Below, one piece after another: positions 45,802-55,483 of a DNA stretch of 64,000 nucleotides; the stretch's first letter is position 1, and every line of letters begins with the position of its first letter. Position numbers and translations under genes: made by a program. This DNA comes from Symsagittifera roscoffensis (taxonomy: Eukaryota > Xenacoelomorpha > Acoela > Convolutidae), in assembly GCF_963678635.1 (NCBI RefSeq), contig NC_087070.1:6232539-6296538 (forward strand), given 5' to 3'. Under the pieces are notes generated by a model. The model was not told where the DNA came from. It was given only the letters and a program-made list of their open reading frames with translations, and ran no database searches.

Positions 45802-45985
45802 GTGCTAAACTTGGATTGGGATGTACATCCGTGCCAGAAAACTCCACAAACTGTTTCTCGCACTTGGATTTGTACTAAATCAGCCGAGAACTTAAGGTTG
45901 TTGTTTTGCACTGAGAAGATCATTTTGAGCAAAAAATTGCGAGAGAAGTTGAATAAATAAAAGATTCAGAGAAAAACCAAGATTT

Positions 45986-46105
45986 ACAGTTGAGAGAGAA
46001 GTAGTTGACGGTGATTAAGTTGATATTGAAACATTTAGAGCTGAGAGAGGAGGTAGTTGACGGTAGTTAAGTTGAAAATAAAATGATTTTTAGTTAAGAG
46101 AGAGG
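45986..46105. repeat. Two-and-a-half unit repeat in the Polinton intergenic region
   Basis: GAGAGAAGTAGTTGACGGT followed by TAAGTTGA, about 50 bp apart, occurs twice (from about 45992 and 46043), with a third partial GTTAAGAGAGAGGGG. Confidence 0.65.
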
Positions 46106-46129
46106 GGTACCTTCAATTCGAATATGTAG

Positions 46130-46320
46130 GCTTAACCAATCAGAGTGGTTTTTCCTTATTTGGATTGTAGTCGTATCCAATCAGATTTCAGTTTCCTTTT
46201 ATGGAATTTTTAAAGAAAAGTCGTGTCCAATAGGAAACAAAGCTCCATTTTACACATTGTCGTTTCCAATCACAAAAACGTTCATTTTTGTTTTAGTTGT
46301 CGTATCCAATCAGAGGAAAG
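46130..46320. promoter_or_regulatory. Array of five CCAAT boxes
   Basis: CCAAT occurs at 46136, 46177, 46227, 46266 and 46306, spaced 39-50 bp. Four sit in a repeated context GTCGTATCCAATCAG or a close variant. CCAAT boxes bind NF-Y in animals. The position, between divergent gene remains, suits a promoter, but that use is inferred. Confidence 0.55.
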
Positions 46321-46401
46321 TTTACCTTTTAAGGACTTAAATCTTCCAAATAATAAAAAAATATACACAAAAGCAATATTTGATAATAACATCACTCAAC
46401 A

Positions 46402-46660
46402 AAATTATTGACCATTACAGTTCTCAACAAACATAAAATCTCCCAAGACTTGGGCGAGTTCTTTGAATTCGTTCAAAGTATAGTTGACATAGGCAACTTG
46501 CTTCAAGACTTAGTTCTTCTTTGCAGTGAAGAGTTGAATCTGAATGTAGGGTGGTTTGTTCACACTGTACTTCTTGATTGTGACACACACCCTTCTCTTC
46601 TTCTATGTTGCTAGGTCATACACCGCATAGGCAACCAAATTGTCAATCAAATTGTTGACT
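46402..46660 (-). pseudogene. Small ORF resembling the PC4/p15 single-strand DNA-binding fold, broken
   Basis: The minus strand reads K-K-R-R-V-C-V-T-I-K-K-Y, P-P-Y-I-Q-I-Q-L-F and, after an in-frame TAA, Y-T-L-N-E-F-K-E-L-A-Q-V-L. Strand, basic turn, strand with aromatic and charged residues, then a closing helix is the layout of PC4 (human SUB1), where the matching pattern is V-x-I-R-x-Y, Y-x-D-I-R-x-F-Y and L-x-x-x-x-W-x-x-L. The match is by pattern only. Two in-frame stops are present. Confidence 0.3.
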
Positions 46661-47043
46661 GTATATATACTTCGTACAAATACAGATTTTATTCCAATGT
46701 TATTTTATCAGGTGAAAATTCCAATCAATTGAATTGTGCAGTCGAACACAACTTGAAATAGAGAATATCGGAAAAATTACCCAGAAACAAAATTTCGCGA
46801 AAAAAATTCAAAAGACCTTATCTCAGTTCTGCTCAGAAGCTTGCGTCCACTCAGACACTTGGATCAGCTTTTTTGGAAAGGGTTCGATAAGTTCAAAACT
46901 CAAAGTATGAGACTGATTTGTTGAAAATTGTTGATTGTTTCAGTAATGCTTATGGTACTGTGAATAATGAGCATGTCAGTTTTTCTATGACACAAAAATT
47001 TTTTGTAAAAAACTTGTTAAATACTTCATTAAATTTTTCATTC
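46643..47043 (+). repeat. Internal duplication, copy B
   Basis: Direct repeat of 44440-44850. It carries a shortened and frame-broken version of the C-terminal part of the ORF at 44182. Confidence 0.85.
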
Positions 47044-47181
47044 CAAATAAGTAAAAATATACAGAAAAGCAATCGCAAAAATAAATGACCAAGAGTTGTT
47101 TGCTGTAAAAATAAGAAATATTGCTGATATAAGTAGAAAAACAAAAAATTATTAAAAGTAGCATCTCTGCAAGTCTTCTCA

Positions 47182-47340
47182 TCAAATTAATTGAATTTTT
47201 TGTATATAATCGATGAGAAATTGCTGATTTTTGAGTAGATAGTCAAGTTCTTTTATTTTGATGCTGATTTGAGAGGATAATTCAAAGCTGATGAGTTTTT
47301 CAAAGTAAATCTCAGGAAATCTGATTCCAAATCTGATCAT
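47182..47340 (-). CDS. Unassigned 52-aa Polinton ORF
   Basis: Open from ATG 47340 to TGA 47182. It has a heptad-like hydrophobic pattern, including I-K-E-L-D-Y-L-L and Q-F-L-I-D-Y-I, so a short coiled coil is possible. Just downstream on the same strand, other frames are strongly hydrophobic. No family recognised. Confidence 0.25.
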   Translation of the reverse strand: MIRFGIRFPEIYFEKLISFELSSQISIKIKELDYLLKNQQFLIDYIQKIQLI

Positions 47341-47870
47341 GCAAGATTTTGAACTTTGAAAATTTTTAAAGAAATGGAGGAAAAAAGAATTTTGCTGAGG
47401 AGTTTTGACAAATTTGGGAGTTGGGTAGGGAATAAAAAGAGTCTTTGAAATATTATCGTACGACCTTTTTTCTTAACTTCAAATTTTCGAAAAAAAAATA
47501 AAACTTCTTTTCTAGTCATGTGTAACTCAGCAAGAGGTTTATAGCTTTGAAACGCAATATGTGGATTAAAAGTAAACTCTTTGATTGAGTAAGTTTCCCT
47601 GAAGAGTTTTTTACTTAGTCAGAGAACTCTATTTTGAACAACATAAACGTCAAAAAAATTGTGAAAAAAAGAAGAACCTACATCTATTTCATCAATAAGG
47701 ACATCTCACGGAAATTTTTTTTTCCTGTTGAGTAACTCGAGGAAAATCAAATGTTTTTTAATTGATTTTTTTCAATAATGATTATTTTTGATTCGAAGTT
47801 ATGTCTAGAAACTGCTTAGTTCTGATTGGTTGAAAATTTTTCTTGAAAATTCTTGAACTTTCGAAGGAAT
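47341..47870. other. Polinton interior, nothing recognised
   Basis: AT-rich, no supportable frame. Confidence 0.4.
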
Positions 47871-47880
47871 TACGTAAGCG

Positions 47881-48060
47881 ATGACGTCATTGCCATAAAA
47901 AAAAATTGCGTGGGTGGTGACTTCACTTCTATTTTTAGAATGACGTCATTACCATAAAAGGAAAATTGCGTAGGTGGTGACGTCACTTTTATTTACAGAA
48001 TGACGTCATTACCATAAAAGGAAAATTGCGTAGGCGAAGATGTCATTGTTAGTATAATTA
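47881..48060. promoter_or_regulatory. 60-bp tandem array with four perfect CRE-type sites
   Basis: Three units start at 47881, 47941 and 48001. Each opens with TGACGTCATT-CCATAAAA and then AAAATTGCGT. The palindrome TGACGTCA is perfect at 47882, 47941, 47978 and 48001, and degenerate at 47918. It is the consensus site of ATF/CREB bZIP factors in animals. The array lies about 180 bp upstream of the first plus-strand ORF and before the polymerase gene, as a promoter would. Confidence 0.65.
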
Positions 48061-48240
48061 CGCTCATTTTGTTGGGTTAAATCATTCATTTGGTTTACTT
48101 ATCAGAAACAGTCAATTGAATTTTACTTCAAATTTTTTAATTCGTTACTTCGCGAAAAGAAAAAAGTAAGTAATTTCATTCAATTTGTACCTTGAGTTAT
48201 TGAAAATGGAACATTTCCAAAGTCCCAAACTTTTTTAGAT

Positions 48241-48480
48241 AATGCCTGCCCTGAACCAAAATGAAAAAGTCAAGTGTGGAGATTGTGGAATATTGTATGT
48301 TAGGGCGCATGCAGCTCGACATCGAAAGAGGTGTGCTAAAGAAGTGATTACTTGTCCTGATTGTAAGTATTCCACTTACAATCAACAAGAAATGAACTAA
48401 CATAAGGCCAAAAAGCATGCACCTTCAAGTTCAAAGCAATCAATGGTTTGTTCGTCTCCCAAGTAACTACTCTCTCCAAC
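48241..48480 (+). pseudogene. Zinc-finger ORF at the start of the polymerase region, truncated by a stop
   Basis: From ATG 48241: K-C-G-D-C-G-I-L-Y-V followed by H-A-A-R-H-R-K-R-C, then I-T-C-P-D-C-K-Y-S-T, a TAA, and, in frame, H-K-A-K-K-H. Two C2H2-like fingers, the second cut by the stop. Polinton polymerases and their neighbours often have such fingers. Confidence 0.55.
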
Positions 48481-51400
48481 AACATCGGAGAAAAGAACAT
48501 GGAACAAAGCAACGGAAACCCAGTGATACTGTAGCGGACTTGAACAAGATTGTGGAGGAAGAAGGGGAAGATGGTGAAAAACTAAGGGAGGAACTTAGTG
48601 CTTGTCAACTTTTTCTGGTGGATACGGAGATGGAAAATGGGAGACATAAGGTATTTAATTTCCAAATTTCCAACTTAGATGCTAAAATAATCAACGAGAA
48701 ACTAGAGGAAGTCTTCAATAAGCTCGATTCTGCCGCTAAAATCAACATTGCTCTGGGGTTTGTTCTTCGAAATATTGAGACTGGTGAATATCGATATTTC
48801 TACGCCAAATAAAACAATACTTTAATTGAAAAAATCCCATTTGCTTTGTACTAAAGTAGACTTGATAACAATCCAAGGAAAAGTAGAAGAACTTGATATT
48901 GTGGAGCAATCAATGTACCCAAGAGCACCAGAACACAAAATGGAGATTACTAGCGTTGCAATTTTTGCTGCTTTGCTTAAAAACATCCCAATAGGATGTC
49001 CGGACTCTGTCTTACCCAAACCTCCACTGAAAAACAATTCTGTTAACTGTGTTTTATCTAACAAAGACAAGGAACCTTACAAAGATCATTTGTGTCCTTT
49101 CAGCGCATTGGCAAGGTACATGAACGGACACAAGGATCTCGACTCTCACACTTCCAGATATTTTACAGAATTTATATCAAAATCTGGTTATGATCCTAAA
49201 AATTTTTGTGGGGATTCTGTAGAAGACTTACCTGCTGTCGAAGAAATTGTGCAAAGAAACATCTTTATTTACGATTTCGATACCATGAAGGAGAATATGT
49301 AGGAAAACTAGCTCGCCGAAGTATCGAAAGATTTGATAAAACAGTTAAGGCTACTGAGATTTAACAATCATATCATTCATACAAAGGATAAAGATAGTTT
49401 CTTCAAGTGCTTTCGATGTCCTAGCTGTGACACCTTTTTCCACAAATCAGACCACTTGAATCAGCATCTCCTGAGATGCAAGGACCGAGTGAGACATACT
49501 TACCCAAAGAACGTGTATGAGCTTTGAGAAATTTTGTTTGAAAAGCTAGAAGGATTCAATCTTCCAGTTTCTGAAGATAACAAACTTTTCAATAACCTAG
49601 CATTTTTCGATTTTGAGTCGATTTTTGTTCCTACAGAGGAATTAAAAGAAACACAAACTACAACCTGGATTGAAAAACATCTTCCAATTTCAGTCTCTGT
49701 ATCATCGAATCTGATTGATGAACCCATCTTTTTGTACAACAAGGATCTACAGAACTTATTAATTGATTTTGTAAGCAACCTCGAACTGTTGGCTGAAAAA
49801 AATAAGCTGGAGATGAGAACAAAATTTCAAGATATTGGAGTAGCTATCAATGAGAGACTGAAAAAGATTTTTGATCAGCTAAACGAGCGAAGTAAAAACT
49901 ATTCAAGCAGCAAATTTGAGTATAAAGACGATTGCATTGAAGATTCGGGAGAAGCAGATATGTCAACACAATTCTTACGAAGTCAGAAAAATCAGCTCAT
50001 CGATTTGAAACAGCATCTGGAGAGATATGTAAATACTTTGCCTGTTTTTGGATTTAATAGTGGTAGATATGATTTGAATTTAATCAAGTCCTACCTAATC
50101 CCCTATTTGATTCGCGATAAAGAACAAGAAACATCCGTCATCATAAAAGCAAATGACTTTATATCTTTCAAAATTGGAGATGTACAATTTCTCGACATAA
50201 CAAAAATTCTGCGAGGGGCAACTACTCTGGACTCCTTTCTCAAAGCCCATAAGGCTAGCGAAACGAAACAATTTTTTCCCTATGAGTGGTTTCATAACCC
50301 AGACAAACTTGATTTTCCCGAATTGCCGCCGTAAGAAGCCTTCTTCAGTAAACTTAGAAACAACGATCCTCTAGACAAAGACTTCATTGATTATGAGAAG
50401 CTGAAAAAGAGTGGGCTTGACGAGCAACAAGCACTGGAAAAGCTTGAAATCAAGACTGTTCCTCCATGTGTATTGGATAATTACAATTACTTACAAGAGG
50501 CTTGGAAGAAAAACGGAAAGACAGTGTTCAAAGACTTTTTGAAGTCATACAAGAACAAGGATGTAGTTCCAACCCTGGAGGCAATGCAAAAAATGATTCA
50601 AATTTATTATAACAAGGGGATAGATATGGTAAAACTTGGATGTACTCTTCCAAATCTAGCAAACATATGTCTGCACAAATCTACAAATTACAAGTTTATC
50701 CCTTTTGCGAAAATGATAAAGATTTGTGTGAAAAATTTCGAGAAGATATGACGGTGTAACTTCCATTGTTATCATTCGAAGAGCTGTAGTTGATGGGACA
50801 TTCATCAGAAACTCATAAAATGTTTTTAAATCAATCGTTGGAATTGATGCAAGCCAGCTTTACCCTTTCTCAATGTGTCAAGAGATGCCAACAGGACTGT
50901 ACACGAGATGGGAGTTTGACACTGATACGCAAAAATTCAAGACTAGACATAATCGATCTCTCAGTTTTGAAGAATTGTGGAAGTGTGACTGGTGGAAAAA
51001 TTTCAAAACCAATGACAAGATCAAAAATTAGGTCAGAACTCATTTTCTCTACAAAAAGCGTCTTTCTACAGACTCCTTTCTAGCAAAAATAAAAGATGGA
51101 TCTCTCTTTGGCTATGTTCAGTGCGATTTAGTTGTTTCAGATGAACTAAAATCAAAATTTGCGAATTTTCCTCCATTTTTTAAAAATACTGAGGTGGGAA
51201 GAGATAATATTGAAGATTACATGAAGAATTATGCAATCGAGAACGAAATGTTAAAACATCCTCAGAGAATGCTGATATCTAGTTTCAAGCTAGAAAATGG
51301 AACAGTTATAACTCCTCTGTTCAATTTTTGTTTGGAACTCGGCTTGCAATGCACCAAAATTAACCGTTTTGGTCAGCACACTCCACAAAAATGTTTCAAG

Positions 51401-52279
51401 AATTTCGTTCAATCAGTGGTTGATGCTAGAAGAGAAGGAGATGAAAATTCTTTGTCAGGAGTTGTAGCAGAAACGATGAAGCTTTTAGGCAATTCCTCCT
51501 ATGGATATCAGATCATGGATAGATCCAGGCATGCAATCACAAAAAATCTGAACGATGAAAAAACCCATAAGGCAATCAATGAACCACTGTTTTAAAGACT
51601 CAACACAGTTGAGAAAGATTTATATGAGGTCGAACTGCTGAAATCCACCATTGAACACAGAATTGTTGGATTCTTCATACTTCAGTATGCAAAGCTGAGA
51701 ATGTTGGAACTTTACTATAACTTCTTTGATAAGTTCTGTGATGTAAACAAATTTGAAGAGTTGGAGATGGATACAGACTCACTTTACTTGGCAAAGCTGA
51801 AGAAAACTTATATGATTGTATCCAACCAGAAAAAAGAGACATTTGGGAAAAAATGATGGAAAATGACTGCAGAGACTCTTTCAGAGCAGATGCAAAATCT
51901 AATTTCTTCCCACGAACGTGATGCAGTGCGCATAAAAAACATAACAAGCGGGAGCCGGGACTGTTAAAATAAGAATTTAGATTTACAGAAATGTTCATGC
52001 AGGAAAACTTATTGCTGCTACGATAACAAGTCAAATAAGTTCAAATTTAGCAGCAAAGGATTAAACAAACGAGTTCTAGAAGATTCGGAGGACGGACCCA
52101 CGTCAAAGTACACGAGAGTGCTCGATGAAGCAATCAACCTAATATCTACAAATAGAGGATTTAGAACTGTAAACCATATGCTGGCCACATATGAGCAAAC
52201 AAAGAAAGGACTCAGTTATTTTTGTCCAAAAAGACAAGTTCAAGATGATGGAATTCATACAAAACCATTGAACTTATAA
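48417..52279 (+). pseudogene. Polinton protein-primed DNA polymerase B, broken
   Basis: Consecutive pieces lie at 48417-48812, 48826-49302, 49333-49527, 49534-50334, 50335-50751, about 50750-51100, 51194-51595 and 51600-52279. N-terminal part: a zinc finger C-F-R-C-P-S-C-D..H-L-N-Q-H. Exonuclease: F-F-D-F-E-S, F-G-F-N-S-G-R-Y-D-L-N-L and P-Y-E-W. Polymerase: D-A-S-Q-L-Y-P (motif A) in a shifted frame, K-L-L-G-N-S-S-Y-G-Y (motif B), and E-M-D-T-D-S-L-Y-L-A (motif C). At least two stops (for example TAA at 50332-50334) and several frame changes occur. All catalytic motifs are still readable, so decay is fairly recent. Confidence 0.92.
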
Positions 52280-52459
52280 GAACTGATGCAATGTAATCAA
52301 TTTTTACAGGTGACGCAATGTAAAAGTTTTTTGTACAATGCAGTATTTTGTTTGTGTTTTATTATGAAGTTGCGGTAAATTTCAAATACGAAGCAGTGAT
52401 TTATATACTTTCTTTAAAAATTAATTTGTGATTTATATACTTTCTTTAAAAATAATTTT
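52280..52459. other. Polinton 3' non-coding spacer
   Basis: Holds two direct repeats of TGATTTATATACTTTCTTTAAA about 35 bp apart (near 52400 and 52430), then the right terminal repeat. Confidence 0.5.
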
Positions 52460-52992
52460 TTTCCTCAAAAATGTGAATTTTTCGAAGTTTCAGTAGGTTT
52501 CAGCATTGCTTCAAATAGATAGAAAATAAGAATATCTAATATATTAAAATTTAGATAATCTTATAAAACTTTATCGTGTTTTGAAGATTTTTGGAAATTT
52601 TTCAATTTTTTCGATAAAACTTTTAAGTTTTTACCAAAAACCTCTTACCATTGACTTACCATGTTCCAAAAAACTAATTAAAAGACCTTCATTACACAAT
52701 CTACTTGTAATAAACCTTTGATATTTACAAATTAGATAACACGCGCCAAAAATTTTGCGAAAAAACTAGACATTTCCACTCTAAAACCAAAAAAATTACG
52801 TTTTTCTTTCTCTTACCGAAACCTTACACTGAAACCACACTGAAACCTTACCATTTGTATTCCCTATCTTAATACATTTTAGACTCTATACCAAATGTTA
52901 ATACATAGCTGGCTGACCGGATGATCTATTCCCTATTTTAAAACATGGGGGTCACCCACCACCCCCCCTGATCAGCCTCAACCTCTCTTACT
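52460..52992 (-). repeat. Polinton right terminal inverted repeat
   Basis: Inverse of 37076-37545 with substitutions and small insertions. It ends ...CCTCTCTTACT, directly followed by AATGGA. Confidence 0.92.
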
Positions 52993-52998
52993 AATGGA
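52993..52998. repeat. Target-site duplication, right (AATGGA)
   Basis: Identical to 37070-37075. Confidence 0.9.
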
Positions 52999-53229
52999 CA
53001 AGAGCAAAAAGTTTTGGAGAAAGGCAGCCTTTCAAAGGTTAAATTTCTTCCTTATTTCGAAAAACTTACTGCAAGCCCCAGTACGTCATTTACAATTTCA
53101 AGGAAACACAGACAAGGATTTTAAACCAAGTGATTTTGGAGCTACTGAATGCTGTTAATTAACTTTTTTTCAACGGTAAACAATTTCAATTGCATATTAA
53201 TACCAGAGCGTTTCTAAATTTTTGCAGTA

Positions 53230-53610
53230 ACTAGTCGCACTTACTAAATACCCGGTTTGAAAAATGCTTATCATACAGTTGCATACTATGGAAAAAATGC
53301 TTATCATACGATTCCATTCAATTCCATAGAATAAAAAAATCGTATGAAAATCACATTATAACATTTTTTTCCATACAATAGAATTGTATGATAGCAATTT
53401 TTTCCATTAAATAGAATTGTATGATAGGTGTTTTTGCCTTAAACCAAAACGTGTTGTTTTTTGTTTCTAATTTTATTTTCTGAAACAATTTGGGTTCTGC
53501 TTGCAACCGAACCCAAGTGACAGAGACCTTGGTAACTCAAAGCACCAAAGGTTGGACGGTCTTGCTTTAATAATGCATAGAAAACGACCTGAATTGTCTT
53601 CTAGCTGTCT
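53230..53610 (+). repeat. Dispersed repeat shared with 2160-2480
   Basis: CCGAACCCAAGTGACA, ACCTTGGTAACT, CACCAAAGGTTGG and AACGACCTGAAT follow the same order as in the other copy. Another piece of what may be the same family, GTATCCAGGACTACGTTATG, lies at 53812-53831 and is shared with 4778-4797. Confidence 0.6.
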
Positions 53611-53956
53611 TTCACAAGTGATATAACAAAAGTAACAAACTTTTAATTTTTGGCAAAATTTTTCAATGATGATTATTTTAAATTTTTGAATTTTAAAATT
53701 ATCAGACGTTGATCAGGGCATACATAAACACGCCATACAAAAGAAATAGGAATTTTTGGCGTTTTTGAAAAAAAATTTAAGTGAAAAAAAAAGCCAATAT
53801 TGTCGTATCCAGGACTACGTTATGCACACAAAAAATTAAATTTCAAAATAACTTTTTTTGTGTGTGTCGAGGCTAAAACTTTGTTTATCGAAAAAATGAT
53901 TATCATACCAATTTCATAGAATGGAAATCGTATGATAAGCATTTTTTTTCTATGGA
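53286..53956. mobile_element. MITE-like element with about 30-bp imperfect inverted ends
   Basis: GAAAAAATGCTTATCATACG near 53290 is matched in inverse by CGTATGATAAGCATTTTTTT near 53930. Further ATCATAC/GTATGAT words lie inside. No coding capacity and no clear target duplication. Confidence 0.5.
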
Positions 53957-54912
53957 GGTCAACCCGGGTAACCTAATTAAAACTATCAAGAATTTTGAAA
54001 ACTGTTTTTAAATCCCCTGATACCCTACTAATTGTAGCCTGGTATAAATTATCACCTCGTGCGAATCAAAAAATGCGGTTAGTCGTTTTCGATCAATTGT
54101 CGTTTTCACCGTGTTGAATCCTCATGTAAAAATTCTTTCGAGTATCCTTCAAAACTTGATGCAACATTTTTACTTGTTTTCATGAAAGCCTCAATTTTTG
54201 ACATCATTGTTTGAAAGTTATTTGCTGTAGAAGAAAACAGCGAGGCAAGAGGCTATAATTTGTAGCAAGCAACAATTAGTGAAATGAATATCAGCTTTCA
54301 AGATTCTTGATACACTTGATTGTAACATGGCAGATTTGAAAAAGGCAACTAAATTATGCACTAAAACTAGAACGATTATTGAAATATTAAGCAAACTGAA
54401 ATGAACTAACGTTGTCAAAAAAAAATCAATCAACAATCAGCATCACAAAAAAAACCCTTGGTTTGATTTCACTTTTTTGGTTTCACCACTAGTCACCGCG
54501 GGAATCAGCAACTTGCTCTGTTCCCAAAATCTTTGATGGCCGATTCATGAAAGGACGGACAATTCCCATTGATAGATTATGCGGAATATTTTGAATCAAC
54601 ATGGATTGGGGCGATCAACGGTGGCCGTGAGGGGCTGTTCAGTTTCCTCGATAATTGTGAAACAAAATCTCAATTGATTGAGCTGTTTAAAAACTACAAA
54701 AACATTACCATTCTAGAGCAGCTTGAGGGATTATCTATTAACTTAGATTTATAGTATTTTTTGTTGCTCTAATTATTTTTCGTTGTTTCTTCTTAGAGTT
54801 AAATTGTTTCTGATCAAAGGTTTTTGTCGCTTTCAACGAATTGTCGCCTTGCGTGCTCTAATATCTCCTTGAACTTTTGTGACGAGATCGGTAAGATGAT
54901 AGTTGCCATCAC
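53957..54912. other. Intergenic between the repeats and the PPP1R36-like gene
   Basis: A 61-residue plus-strand frame at 54569-54754 (D-Y-A-E-Y-F-E-S-T-W and L-I-E-L-F-K-N-Y) might be a transposase tail but I cannot place it. Nothing else is supported. Confidence 0.35.
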
Positions 54913-54918
54913 TTTATT
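54913..54918 (-). promoter_or_regulatory. Polyadenylation signal AATAAA of the PPP1R36-like gene
   Basis: A minus-strand AATAAA 160 bases after the stop codon at 55078. Confidence 0.5.
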
Positions 54919-55077
54919 CAATTTTTTTTAAATAAATTTTTGATTTTGTCATTTTTGTATCCTAAGTTGGTTTAATGGAAACATCAAAAATTTGCATACA
55001 TTTAGAGGTGTTCATTTGGTCCAAACATTCGGGGCTAAAATTACTGCCAATCATGTATCAAGTTTTCAGAATCACTT

Positions 55078-55483
55078 TTACGAACTATCTGCGTTTTCTT
55101 GTTTGCTTTCCGAATCCTCTTCCGTTTCTTCATTTGTCAGAGATGTCGTTTCTTTATTTTTGTCACCTTTCTTCTCTTTGTCAACTGGAACGAGTGTAAT
55201 TGAGTTGAACTTTCGTGAACTCTCGCCGATTATTCCGATCTTCCTGTTTTCAAGGTCATCAGAATTGAACTCATTTCCTAATTTGAAAGTTTTATCTTCC
55301 TTATTTCCGCCTTCTTTGTGTTTTTTGAGGCTTTCTTGGTCCAGTTTTTCGAATAGCCACATTGCTTGTTCTTTGGTCGAGGGAAGAAGAGATCGAAGCA
55401 CCGGACTTTTCTGACCGACAATTGACATTATGGGAGCCTTTTTGACCAGATCTTTCCGCGCTTTGTTCGCTTCCGCTGTGACT
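55078..55483 (-). CDS. PPP1R36-like, last exon
   Basis: The acceptor is TCACAATTTAG and the stop is TAA at 55080-55078. It starts K-V-T-A-E-A-N-K-A-R-K (split Lys codon), then P-V-L-R-S-L-L-P-S-T-K-E-Q-A and a charged tail ending E-N-A-D-S-S. Of the tail, about 70 residues are mostly Glu, Lys, Asn and Ser, probably disordered. Confidence 0.75.

Larger units (their letters stand above)
37076..52992. mobile_element. Maverick/Polinton element, 15.9 kb, decayed
   Basis: Polintons are large self-synthesising DNA transposons related to double-stranded DNA viruses. This copy has terminal inverted repeats of about 470-530 bp that start 5'-AG and end CT-3', a perfect 6-bp target duplication, and the expected gene set: major capsid, minor capsid, retroviral-type integrase, packaging ATPase and DNA polymerase B. 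Capsid, integrase and ATPase genes lie on the minus strand in the left part; zinc-finger and polymerase genes lie on the plus strand at the right. Nearly every gene carries stops or frameshifts, so the copy cannot act by itself. I did not recognise a clear adenain-type protease. Confidence 0.95.

Noticed and set aside
45466-45960. 164-residue plus-strand frame
   Set aside because: Antisense of the acidic ORF at 45436-45801; the minus strand has the more protein-like composition.
54569-54754. 61-residue frame with D-Y-A-E-Y-F-E-S-T-W
   Set aside because: It vaguely recalls the end of a transposase, but there is no supporting motif or boundary.
54992-55414. Plus-strand open frame over the PPP1R36-like last exon
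   Set aside because: It is the antisense shadow of the real exon, which has splice sites and family motifs.
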